Of a stretch of DNA of 64,000 bases, positions 17,005-25,052 are shown in pieces. A program made the position numbers and the translations under genes. Origin of the DNA: Pelomonas sp963422775 (GTDB lineage: Bacteria; Pseudomonadota; Gammaproteobacteria; Burkholderiales; Burkholderiaceae_C); contig CAUJSJ030000184.1 in assembly GCA_963422775.4 (NCBI GenBank), positions 1 to 64,000 on the forward strand, read 5' to 3'. Position 1 is the first letter of the stretch. Each line of letters begins with the position of its first letter. The notes under the pieces are model-generated. The model saw nothing but the letters and a program-made list of their open reading frames with translations. It did not search any database and had not been told where the DNA came from.

Positions 17005-20000
17005 ATGGCCCTGACCCCGCATCTGACCCATTTCGAGGGCGGCAACGCCCTGTCCGACTTTCGCGCCCGGGCCTTGCTGGCCAGACTGCAAACGGTCAGT
17101 GCTCGCATCACCGGCATCAGCGCGCGTGCGGTGCACTGGGTGTGGACGGATGCGCCGCTGGACGGCGAGGCCCGCGATCGCTTTGCCGCGCTGCTGACCT
17201 ACGGCGAGCCCGCCTCCGCAGGCAACGAGGGCGACCTTGTCGTCGTCACGCCGCGTTTCGGCACGGTCAGCCCCTGGGCGTCCAAGGCGACGGACATTGC
17301 ACACAACTGCGGTCTGGCCCTGAAACGCGTCGAGCGTGTCGTGGAATACCGCGTGGCGACGAAGAGCGGCCTGCTGGGTGGCGCCAAGCCGCTGAGCGCC
17401 GATGAGCTGAATGCCTGCGCCGCGCTGCTGCACGACCGCATGACCGAGTCGGTCTGCTTCAAGCGCGAGGACACCACGCACCTGTTCGACGAGCGCACCG
17501 CCGAGCCGCTGGCGCACGTCGATGTGCTGGGCCAGGGGCGTGCGGCGCTGGAGAAGGCCAACGTCGAGTTCGGCCTGGCGCTGTCGGCCGATGAAATCGA
17601 CTACCTGGACATCAACTTCAAGAAGCTCGGCCGCAACCCCAGCGACGTCGAGCTGATGATGTTCGCGCAGGCCAACAGCGAGCACTGTCGGCACAAGATC
17701 TTCAACGCGAGCTTCGTCGTCGACGGCGAGGCCCAGCCGCTCAGCCTGTTCGGCATGATCCGCAACACCGAGAAGCTGAACCCGCAGCACACGGTCATTG
17801 CCTACTCCGACAACGCGGCTGTCATGGAAGGCCACGCCATCCAGCGCTGGATGGCCGCCGACGCGCCCGGCTCGGCCTACACGGCTCGCGCCGAGCAGGC
17901 CGAGGTGCTGATGAAGGTGGAGACGCACAACCACCCGACGGCCATCTCGCCCTTCCCCGGCGCCTCCACCGGCGCGGGCGGCGAGATCCGCGACGAAGGC
18001 GCCACGGGCCGCGGCTCCAAGCCCAAGGCGGGCCTGACGGGCTTCTCGGTGTCCAACCTGCACCTGCCGGGCCTGGCCGAATCCTGGGAACAGAACCCGG
18101 TCGGCAAGCCCGCGCACATCGCGTCGGCGCTGCAGATCATGATCGAGGGCCCGCTCGGTGGCGCGGCCTTCAACAACGAGTTCGGCCGGCCCAATCTGGC
18201 CGGCTATTTCCGCGTCTACGAGCAGACGGTCGAGGGTATCCGTCGCGGCTATCACAAGCCCATCATGATCGCCGGTGGCTTGGGGCAAATCCGCGCCGAC
18301 CTGACCCGCAAGATCGAGTTCCCGGCCGGCAGCCTGCTGGTGCAGCTGGGCGGCCCGGGCATGCGCATCGGCATGGGCGGCAGCGCGGCCAGCTCGATGG
18401 CGGCGGGCACCAACACCGCCGACCTGGACTTCGACTCCGTGCAGCGCGGCAACCCCGAGATCGAGCGGCGCGCGCAGGAGGTCATCAACCACTGCTGGGG
18501 CTTGGGCGCAGAGAACCCGGTGCTGGCCATCCACGACGTGGGCGCGGGCGGCATCTCGAACGCCTTCCCCGAGCTGGTCAACGATGCAGGCCGCGGCGCG
18601 CGCTTCGACCTGCGCAAGGTGCCGCTGGAGGAGTCGGGCCTGGCCCCGAAGGAAATCTGGTGCAACGAGAGCCAGGAGCGCTACGTGCTGGCCATCGCGC
18701 CGGGCAGCCTGGATCGCTTCGCGGCGATGTGCGCGCGCGAGCGCTGCCCGTTCGCGGTCGTCGGTGTCGTCACGGAGGCGCGTGACCTGAAGCTCGTCGA
18801 TCCGCTGACGGGCGATGACCCCATCGACATGCCGATGGACGTGCTGCTGGGCAAGCCGCCCAAGATGCAGCGCGACGTGACGCGTGTGGCCCGTGATGGC
18901 GGCGCGCTGGACCTTTCCGGCGTCAAGCTGGAGCAGGCCGCCTTCGACGTGCTGCGCCACCCGACCGTGGCCAGCAAACGCTTCCTCGTCACCATCGGCG
19001 ACCGCACGGTGGGCGGCCTGAACCACCGCGACCAGATGGTTGGCCCCTGGCAGGTGCCGGTGGCGGACTGTGCCGTCACGCTGGCCGACTTCAACGGCTT
19101 TGCCGGCGAGGCCATGAGCATGGGCGAGCGCACGCCGCTGGCGTCCGTCAACGCGCCGGCCTCGGGCCGCATGGCGGTGGCCGAGGCCATCACCAACCTG
19201 CTGGCCGCGCCCATCGAACTGCCGCGCGTCAAGCTCAGTGCGAACTGGATGGCTGCCTGCGGCGAAGCGGGCGAGGACGCCGCGCTGTTCGACACGGTCA
19301 AGGCCGTTGGCATGGAGTTGTGCCCGGCCCTGGGCGTGTCCATCCCCGTGGGCAAGGATTCGCTGTCGATGCGCACGAAGTGGGATGACAACCAGGTCAC
19401 CGCGCCCGTGTCGCTGATCGTCACCGCTTTCGCCAGCGTGGCCGACGTGCGCGGCACGCTGACGCCGGAGCTGCAGCGTGAAGACTCCGCGCTGATCCTC
19501 GTCGACCTGGGCCAGGGCCAGCACCGCATGGCCGGCTCCATCCTGGCGCAGACGCTGAACCAGTTCGGCTCGGACGTGCCCGACCTGGACGATCCGAAGC
19601 TGCTGGTGTCGCTGGTCAATGCGATCAACGAACTGCGTGCCGGCGGCAAGCTGCTGGCCTATCACGACCGCTCGGACGGCGGCCTGTGGGCGGCGGCCTG
19701 CGAGATGGCCTTTGCCGGCCAGACCGGGTTGAGCCTGAACGTGGACATGCTGGTCACCGAAGGCGACGGCATCAGCGACAGCCGTGCCGACATGGGCGAC
19801 TCCAAGAACTGGGCGGCACAGGTCAGCGCCCGTCGCGAGGAGCTGACGCTGCGCGCGCTGTTCAACGAGGAACTGGGCGCGCTGATCCAGGTGCGCGCGG
19901 CCGACCGCGATGCCGTCATGCAGGTGCTGCGCACGCATGGCCTGTCCAGGCATTCGCATGTCGTCGCCAAACCGAATCCGAAACGGCAGATGGAAGTCTG

Positions 20001-20964
20001 GCGCGATGCGAAGAAGGTCTTCGGCGCCGACCTGACCGCGCTGCAACAGACCTGGGACGAAGTCAGCTGGCGCATCGCCCAGCTGCGCGACAACCCGGCC
20101 TGCGCTGATGCCGAGCATGCGGCCGCCGGCAAGGCGGACGACCTGGGCCTGCATGTCCACACGACGTTCACGCCGGAGGCGCCGTTCATCGTCACTGGCG
20201 CCAAGCCGAAGGTGGCCATCCTGCGCGAGCAGGGCGTCAACTCGCACATCGAGATGGCCTACGCGATGTCGCTGGGCGGCTTCGACAGCTTCGACGTGCA
20301 CATGAGCGACCTGCATTCGGGTGCCGTCAAGCTGGACGGCTTTGCGGCCCTCGTGGCCTGCGGCGGCTTCAGCTATGGCGACACGCTGGGCGCCGGCGAA
20401 GGCTGGGCGCGCAGCATCATGTTCAACCCCGTGCTGGCCGAGCAGTTCCGCGCCTTCTTTGCGCGCCAGGACACGCTGGCCCTGGGCGTCTGCAACGGCT
20501 GCCAGATGCTGGCCGCGCTTGCGCCCATCATCCCGGGCGCCGACGCCTGGCCGCGCTTCACGCGCAATCAGAGCGAGCAATTCGAGGCGCGCCTGTCGCT
20601 GGTCGAGGTGCTGGAGTCCCCCAGCGTGTTCTTCCAGGGCATTGCCGGCAGCCGCCTGCCCATCGCCGTCGCGCACGGCGAGGGCTTTGCGAACTTCGCG
20701 CGCCAGGGCGACGCGGTCAAGGTTCTCCCGGCGATGCGCTTCGTCGACCACCACGGCCAGGCGACCGAGGCTTATCCGTTCAATCCGAACGGCAGCCCGG
20801 GCGGCCTGACTTCGGTGACGACGTCGGATGGCCGCTTCACCGCGCTGATGCCGCACCCGGAACGTGTCTTCCGCAATGTGCAGATGAGCTGGACGAGCGG
20901 TGACCGCGCGCTGCACAGCCCGTGGCTGCGCATGTTCCAGAACGCACGCAAGGCGCTGGGCTAA
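17005..20964 (+). CDS. purL: phosphoribosylformylglycinamidine synthase (FGAM synthase, large fused type)
   Basis: A 1319-residue enzyme of purine synthesis converting FGAR, glutamine and ATP to FGAM. It is the long single-chain proteobacterial form. The central synthetase region carries FAQANSEHCRHKIFNA and VETHNHPTAISPFPGA (about residues 220-320). The C-terminal glutamine amidotransferase domain has its nucleophile in GVCNGCQML and the His/Glu pair in MPHPERVFR. The start is the ATG at 17005 (MALTPHLTHFEGG). The open frame further upstream is leader. The 3' end overlaps the convergent SRPBCC gene by four bases. Confidence 0.97.
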   Translation: MALTPHLTHFEGGNALSDFRARALLARLQTVSARITGISARAVHWVWTDAPLDGEARDRFAALLTYGEPASAGNEGDLVVVTPRFGTVSPWASKATDIAHNCGLALKRVERVVEYRVATKSGLLGGAKPLSADELNACAALLHDRMTESVCFKREDTTHLFDERTAEPLAHVDVLGQGRAALEKANVEFGLALSADEIDYLDINFKKLGRNPSDVELMMFAQANSEHCRHKIFNASFVVDGEAQPLSLFGMIRNTEKLNPQHTVIAYSDNAAVMEGHAIQRWMAADAPGSAYTARAEQAEVLMKVETHNHPTAISPFPGASTGAGGEIRDEGATGRGSKPKAGLTGFSVSNLHLPGLAESWEQNPVGKPAHIASALQIMIEGPLGGAAFNNEFGRPNLAGYFRVYEQTVEGIRRGYHKPIMIAGGLGQIRADLTRKIEFPAGSLLVQLGGPGMRIGMGGSAASSMAAGTNTADLDFDSVQRGNPEIERRAQEVINHCWGLGAENPVLAIHDVGAGGISNAFPELVNDAGRGARFDLRKVPLEESGLAPKEIWCNESQERYVLAIAPGSLDRFAAMCARERCPFAVVGVVTEARDLKLVDPLTGDDPIDMPMDVLLGKPPKMQRDVTRVARDGGALDLSGVKLEQAAFDVLRHPTVASKRFLVTIGDRTVGGLNHRDQMVGPWQVPVADCAVTLADFNGFAGEAMSMGERTPLASVNAPASGRMAVAEAITNLLAAPIELPRVKLSANWMAACGEAGEDAALFDTVKAVGMELCPALGVSIPVGKDSLSMRTKWDDNQVTAPVSLIVTAFASVADVRGTLTPELQREDSALILVDLGQGQHRMAGSILAQTLNQFGSDVPDLDDPKLLVSLVNAINELRAGGKLLAYHDRSDGGLWAAACEMAFAGQTGLSLNVDMLVTEGDGISDSRADMGDSKNWAAQVSARREELTLRALFNEELGALIQVRAADRDAVMQVLRTHGLSRHSHVVAKPNPKRQMEVWRDAKKVFGADLTALQQTWDEVSWRIAQLRDNPACADAEHAAAGKADDLGLHVHTTFTPEAPFIVTGAKPKVAILREQGVNSHIEMAYAMSLGGFDSFDVHMSDLHSGAVKLDGFAALVACGGFSYGDTLGAGEGWARSIMFNPVLAEQFRAFFARQDTLALGVCNGCQMLAALAPIIPGADAWPRFTRNQSEQFEARLSLVEVLESPSVFFQGIAGSRLPIAVAHGEGFANFARQGDAVKVLPAMRFVDHHGQATEAYPFNPNGSPGGLTSVTTSDGRFTALMPHPERVFRNVQMSWTSGDRALHSPWLRMFQNARKALG

Positions 20965-21422
20965 GCCGCGTCGACTTCGAGCAGCAGCCGGTCCAGGCCT
21001 TCCTCGGTGCCTCGGCGGCGCTGCGCCAGGTCGTGGTGGCCATCGAGGTAGGCGAGTTGCTCGGTCAGCTTGAGCGTGGAGCCTGCCGCGTTGTTGGTGA
21101 ACTCCACGGTGACGAGCGACGCCGACAGCGCGCGGCCGCCAGCCGCCATGGAGTAGGCGAAGACGATGCGGGCCTGCGCAACGATGTCCAGGAAGACCTT
21201 GTCGACCGCCAGCTGGGTGCCGTCGGGCAGCGCGCTGCGGTAGACCTCGCGGCCGCCGGGGCGGAAGTCCATGCTGAACTCGGTGGCGTTCATCTCGGCA
21301 TGGCAGTCGGACCAGCGCAGCTTGGTCGCCGGATCCGCCCAGGCGGTGAACACGCGGGCGGCCGTGGTCTTGAACTGGCGCTCCAGCACGAAGCTGGTGT
21401 GCGCGGCGGAAGGTGTCGTCAT
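20961..21422 (-). CDS. SRPBCC (AHSA1/START-like) family protein
   Basis: A 153-residue protein with the AHSA1 pattern: FVLERQFKTTAARVFTAWADPATKLRW at the N-terminus and GLDRLLLEVDAA at the end. These small helix-grip proteins bind hydrophobic ligands; the substrate here is unknown. The ATG at 21422 overlaps the stop of the ArsR-type gene as ATGA. An ArsR regulator coupled to an AHSA1-domain protein is a common pairing. Confidence 0.88.
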   Translation of the reverse strand: MTTPSAAHTSFVLERQFKTTAARVFTAWADPATKLRWSDCHAEMNATEFSMDFRPGGREVYRSALPDGTQLAVDKVFLDIVAQARIVFAYSMAAGGRALSASLVTVEFTNNAAGSTLKLTEQLAYLDGHHDLAQRRRGTEEGLDRLLLEVDAA

Positions 21423-21763
21423 GGCGTGTCCTGTGCGGCGAGGAGGGCGTCGAGGGCATCGAACTGGCGATGCCACATCGCCTTGCGCTTGGCCAGCCAG
21501 TCCTCCAGCCCGTTGAAGGCGTCCGGCGCGATGCGGTAAGTGCGGATGCGGCCGGCCTTGTCCGACTGCACCAGGCCGCCAGCCTCCAGCACGGCCAGGT
21601 GCTTGAGCGCCGAAGGCAGGGCAATGGCCAGCGGCCTGGCGAGGTCGGACACCGAGGCCGGGCCGCGGCCGAGCTGGTCGACCATTGCACGGCGGTTGCC
21701 GTCGGACAGGGCCACGAACAGGCGGTCCAGCCCTTCAGCCGAGGAAGCGTGCGGGGAGGGCAT
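21419..21763 (-). CDS. ArsR-family winged-helix transcriptional regulator
   Basis: A 114-residue regulator with LSDGNRRAMVDQLGRGPASVSDLARPLAIALPSALKHLAVLEAGGLV, the standard ArsR winged-helix order (about residues 17-65). No cysteine metal-binding motif is present in the recognition helix, so it is probably not a metal sensor. It overlaps the downstream SRPBCC gene by four bases and the upstream GST gene by 29 bases. Confidence 0.9.
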   Translation of the reverse strand: MPSPHASSAEGLDRLFVALSDGNRRAMVDQLGRGPASVSDLARPLAIALPSALKHLAVLEAGGLVQSDKAGRIRTYRIAPDAFNGLEDWLAKRKAMWHRQFDALDALLAAQDTP

Positions 21764-22406
21764 GGCGCAGCGGGTAGTACTGGAACACCGGGCGCGCCTC
21801 GACGATGCAGCGCCAGACCGAGGGGCGGGCCAGCAGGCGCTCGAAATAGGCGGTCAGCCGCGCGTGGCCAGGCGAGAAGGGACGCACGATGGCCGCGTAG
21901 AACAGCGCCGGCGCGGCGGCGCAGTCGGCCATGCTGAAGTCTTCGCCGGCTGCCCAGGTTCGGGCGCCCAGGCGGCTCTCGATGAGGTCGTAGGCCAGGC
22001 CAAGATCGGCGACGGTGCCGGTCAGCGCGGCCGCGTCGCGCTCTGCCTCGGCGCGCAGTTGCTGGCCGATGAAGCGCTGCATGGGCGTCATCACGTACAG
22101 GTCGAAGACACGGTCCCAGAGGCGCACTTCGAGCTGCGTCTCGAAATCCTCGGGCAGCAGTTGCACGCGGCCCGGGTGGCGGCGATCCAGGTATTCGATC
22201 TGGATCGAGGTCTCGGGCACGACCCGCTCGCCGTCGACCAGCAGCGGGATCTTGGCCGTGGGCCAGAGCCCGGCATAGGCAGCGCGCGCGGCCGGGTCGC
22301 CGAGGTTGACGAGCCGCGCTTCGAAGGGCGTGCCGTTCTCGTAGAGCGCGATCAGCACCTTCCAGCAGTAGGAAGACAGCGGGTGGTAGTGCAGCGTCAG
22401 GGCCAT
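21735..22406 (-). CDS. glutathione S-transferase family protein
   Basis: A 223-residue GST-like protein. The thioredoxin-like N-domain begins LHYHPLSSYCWKVLIALYE, with the glutathione-binding region KIPLLVDGERVVPETSIQIEYLD (about residues 50-75). An all-helical C-domain follows, with DFSMADCAAAPALFYA. Its 3' end overlaps the ArsR-type gene by 29 bases, suggesting one transcript GST - ArsR - SRPBCC. The substrate is unknown. Confidence 0.9.
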   Translation of the reverse strand: MALTLHYHPLSSYCWKVLIALYENGTPFEARLVNLGDPAARAAYAGLWPTAKIPLLVDGERVVPETSIQIEYLDRRHPGRVQLLPEDFETQLEVRLWDRVFDLYVMTPMQRFIGQQLRAEAERDAAALTGTVADLGLAYDLIESRLGARTWAAGEDFSMADCAAAPALFYAAIVRPFSPGHARLTAYFERLLARPSVWRCIVEARPVFQYYPLRHALPARFLG

Positions 22407-22473
22407 GCTTGCCTTTCAGTTTCTTGGTTGGCTAAGTATGTCAAAGCTTTCCGAATATGGAAACTGTTGCCTC

Positions 22474-22506
22474 GGCAAAAAGGCGGGCCAAGCCCGCCCT
22501 TTTGCC
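22474..22506 (-). terminator. rho-independent terminator after the MHS transporter
   Basis: Two 15-base arms (22474-22488 and 22492-22506) pair with one mismatch around a CAA loop. The stem is GC-rich at its top and the arms carry A and T runs. It lies 15 bases past the stop of the minus-strand transporter, and because of its symmetry it could stop transcription from either side. Confidence 0.8.
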
Positions 22507-22520
22507 GACGTGGCAGGAAC

Positions 22521-23852
22521 TCAGTCCTGCACCACCGCCGCCGCCTGCAGCCGCTTGTTGATCCGCAACGCCACCAGCGTGCAGACCACGCCCGAGAGCA
22601 GGTAGACGCTCAGCGACACCAGGCCGAAGCGCGAGGACAGGAAGAGGGCCACGACGGGTGCGAAGGCCGCGCCCAGCAGCCAGGCCATGTCCGCCGTCAA
22701 CGCCGCACCCGTGTAGCGGAAGTGGGGCAGGAAGTTGGACGTCACCGAGCCCGCGGACTGGCCGTAGGACAGGCCCAGCAGCACAAAACCGATCAGGATG
22801 AAGGCGGCCTGACCCGGCTTGCCACCGCCCAGCATGAAGGGCGCGAACAAGGCGAACACGCCGATTGCCACGGCCATCGTGGCGAGGTAGCTGCGCCGGC
22901 CGATCTTGTCGGCGATGAGGCCGGACATGGGCATTGCAACGGCGGCAAAGGCCGCGCCCAGCAATTCCATCTTCATGAAGTCCGCCACGCCCTCGTTGCC
23001 GAACAGCGCGACCCATGACAGCGGGAACACCGTCACCAGGTGGAAGAGGGCATAGCTGGCCAGTGCGGCAAAGGCGCCGATGACGATGTGATGGCCCTGG
23101 GCGGGCAGCAGCTCGCGCAGGTAGGCGGGGTCCAGCTCATGCTCCTCCATGCGCTTTTCGTACTCGTGGGTGACGACGAGGCGCAGCCGCGCGAACAGCG
23201 CGACGACGTTGATCGCGAAGGCGGTGAAGAAGGGGAAGCGCCAGCCCCAGGACAGGAAATCCTTGCTGTCCAGGCTGCCATAGACGTACAGGAAGACGCC
23301 CGACGCGACGAAGAAGCCCAGCGGCGCGCCGAGCTGGCCCAGCATCGCGTACCAGCCCCGGCGCTGCGGCGGCGCGTTCAGCGCCAGCAGCGAGGGCAGG
23401 CCGTCCCAGGAGCCGCCCAGCGCCAGGCCCTGGCCGACGCGGGCCAGCGCCAGCAGCCAGATGGCGGCGCTGCCGGCCTCGGCGTAGCCGGGCAGCAAGC
23501 CCATGCCAACCGTGGAGCAGCCGAGCAGGAAGAGGGCGGCGGTCAGCTTCGCCGAGCGGCCGAAGTGGCGCTGGATGGACATGCCGATCAGCGTGCCGAC
23601 CGGCCGGACGACGAACGCCAGCGCAAAGACGAGGAAGGCGTAGAGCGTGCCGGTCAGGCGGTCGGCGAAGGGGAAGAAGACCTGCGGGAAGACCAGCACC
23701 GAGGCGATGCCGAAGACGAAGAAGTCGAAATACTCGGATGCGCGGCCGATGATGACGCCGACGGCGATGTCGCCGGGGGCCAGTTCCTCGTCGGAGCGGG
23801 TCGCCCCGGGGGCGTTTTGGGGGGGCGAAAGGGTACTGCTTGCAAGTGCCAT
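22521..23852 (-). CDS. MFS transporter of the metabolite:H+ symporter (MHS) type
   Basis: A 443-residue 12-helix transporter. The N-terminal IIGRASEYFDFFVFGIASVLVFP and the loop RPVGTLIGMSIQRHFGRSAKL are typical of the MHS group (citrate, shikimate, proline/betaine, alpha-ketoglutarate). The loop GQGLALGGSWDG is a variant of the usual GxxxGGEW-G. The substrate is unclear, though an organic acid or zwitterion is likely. It is transcribed away from cyoA and shares a 114-base divergent promoter region with it. Confidence 0.88.
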   Translation of the reverse strand: MALASSTLSPPQNAPGATRSDEELAPGDIAVGVIIGRASEYFDFFVFGIASVLVFPQVFFPFADRLTGTLYAFLVFALAFVVRPVGTLIGMSIQRHFGRSAKLTAALFLLGCSTVGMGLLPGYAEAGSAAIWLLALARVGQGLALGGSWDGLPSLLALNAPPQRRGWYAMLGQLGAPLGFFVASGVFLYVYGSLDSKDFLSWGWRFPFFTAFAINVVALFARLRLVVTHEYEKRMEEHELDPAYLRELLPAQGHHIVIGAFAALASYALFHLVTVFPLSWVALFGNEGVADFMKMELLGAAFAAVAMPMSGLIADKIGRRSYLATMAVAIGVFALFAPFMLGGGKPGQAAFILIGFVLLGLSYGQSAGSVTSNFLPHFRYTGAALTADMAWLLGAAFAPVVALFLSSRFGLVSLSVYLLSGVVCTLVALRINKRLQAAAVVQD

Positions 23853-23896
23853 GGCGGGCTTGTCTCCGTCTGTGCCTAGGACAAAATGTCCAATCG

Positions 23897-23914
23897 TTGA
23901 TTTGGCTCAATCAA
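23897..23914. promoter_or_regulatory. inverted repeat in the MHS transporter/cyoA divergent promoter region
   Basis: TTGATT-TGGCTC-AATCAA has perfect six-base arms. It resembles an FNR/Anr half-site pair, but the spacing is six bases with longer arms, not the canonical TTGAT-N4-ATCAA. It lies 53 bases upstream of cyoA, where a redox regulator could bind. Confidence 0.4.
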
Positions 23915-23966
23915 CTTACATTCCGTCGTCGCACGCAAGATCGTTAACCCTGGCGCGCCTCTCAGG

Positions 23967-25043
23967 ATGTACCCCATCAAGTCTGCCCTTTCTCGTGCCC
24001 TGGTCTTGTCGGCCAGCTTCGCATTGTCTGGCTGCGATTGGATCGTCATGAAGCCGCATGGCGACATTGCGAACCAGCAGGCCCAGCTCATCGTCACGTC
24101 GACGCTGCTCATGCTGCTGATCATCGTGCCCGTGATCGCGCTGACGCTGTTCTTTGCCTACCGTTATCGCCAGTCCAACACCGAGGCGACCTATGCGCCG
24201 GACTGGGACCATTCCACGCGGCTGGAGCTGGTCATCTGGGGCGCGCCGCTGCTCATCATCATCGCGCTGGGCGCCATCACCTGGATCAGCACGCACAAGC
24301 TCGATCCCTTCCGCCCGCTGGACCGCATCGCCGAGGACAGGCCGCTGGCCGCCGGCGTGAAGCCGCTGGAGGTCTACGCCGTCGCGATGGACTGGAAGTG
24401 GCTGTTCATCTATCCCGAGCAGGGCATCGCGACCGTCAACGAGCTCGCCGCTCCCGTGGATCGCCCGATTCACTTTCGGTTCACGTCCACGACGGTGATG
24501 AACACCTTCTACGTGCCCGCGCTGGCCGGCATGATCTACACGATGCCAGGCATGGAGACCCAACTGCACGCCGTCATCAACAAGGCCGGCGTCTACGACG
24601 GCTTGTCCGCCCACTACAGCGGCGCCGGCTTCTCGGACATGCGCTTCAAGTTCCACGGCGTGTCCGACGAAGACTTCGCGCGCTGGGTCGACAGCAACAA
24701 GGCCGGCGGCAACACGCTGACGCGCGCCGACTACCTCAAGCTCGAACAGCCCAGCACCAAGGAACCCATCCGCCGCTTCGCCAGCGTCGAGGCCGGCCTG
24801 TGGAGTGCCATCGTCGACCGCTGCGTGGACGGCAAGAAGATGTGTTCCAGCCAGATGATGGCCATCGACGCTGCCGGCGGCGCCGGCAAGGGCGGCGTGG
24901 CCAGCACGATGCGCAGCACCTGGCGGGACTTTGACGGTGTCAGGCGGGAGCGCCGCGTCGTGGCGGCTTTGTGCACGCCGACCAACCCGCTGGGCCTGCC
25001 CATCGAGATCGCCGACGCCTCGGCGGTCGTGCAGAAGAACTGA
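23967..25043 (+). CDS. cyoA: cytochrome bo3 ubiquinol oxidase subunit II
   Basis: A 358-residue lipoprotein subunit of the quinol oxidase. It has a lipobox ALSGC ending a signal peptide (Cys about residue 23), two transmembrane helices (about 38-65 and 85-110) and a periplasmic cupredoxin-fold domain. The CuA ligands of cytochrome c oxidases are absent, as expected for a quinol oxidase. VYAVAMDWKWLFIYPEQGIATVNEL is a strong CyoA signature. The C-terminus is about 40-50 residues longer than the minimal form. It is the first gene of cyoABCD-surf1-regBA. Confidence 0.95.
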   Translation: MYPIKSALSRALVLSASFALSGCDWIVMKPHGDIANQQAQLIVTSTLLMLLIIVPVIALTLFFAYRYRQSNTEATYAPDWDHSTRLELVIWGAPLLIIIALGAITWISTHKLDPFRPLDRIAEDRPLAAGVKPLEVYAVAMDWKWLFIYPEQGIATVNELAAPVDRPIHFRFTSTTVMNTFYVPALAGMIYTMPGMETQLHAVINKAGVYDGLSAHYSGAGFSDMRFKFHGVSDEDFARWVDSNKAGGNTLTRADYLKLEQPSTKEPIRRFASVEAGLWSAIVDRCVDGKKMCSSQMMAIDAAGGAGKGGVASTMRSTWRDFDGVRRERRVVAALCTPTNPLGLPIEIADASAVVQKN

Positions 25044-25052
25044 GATCGACCG

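Noticed and set aside
16780..21690. Very long minus-strand open frame (over 1600 codons) opposite purL
   Set aside because: It is the antisense shadow of purL and of the SRPBCC/ArsR genes in high-GC DNA; its composition (His/Arg/Gly/Ala-rich) fits no protein family, while the plus strand encodes a complete FGAM synthase.
23897..23914. Canonical FNR box upstream of cyoA
   Set aside because: The half-sites are separated by six bases between six-base arms, not the TTGAT-N4-ATCAA spacing; kept only as an unassigned inverted repeat.
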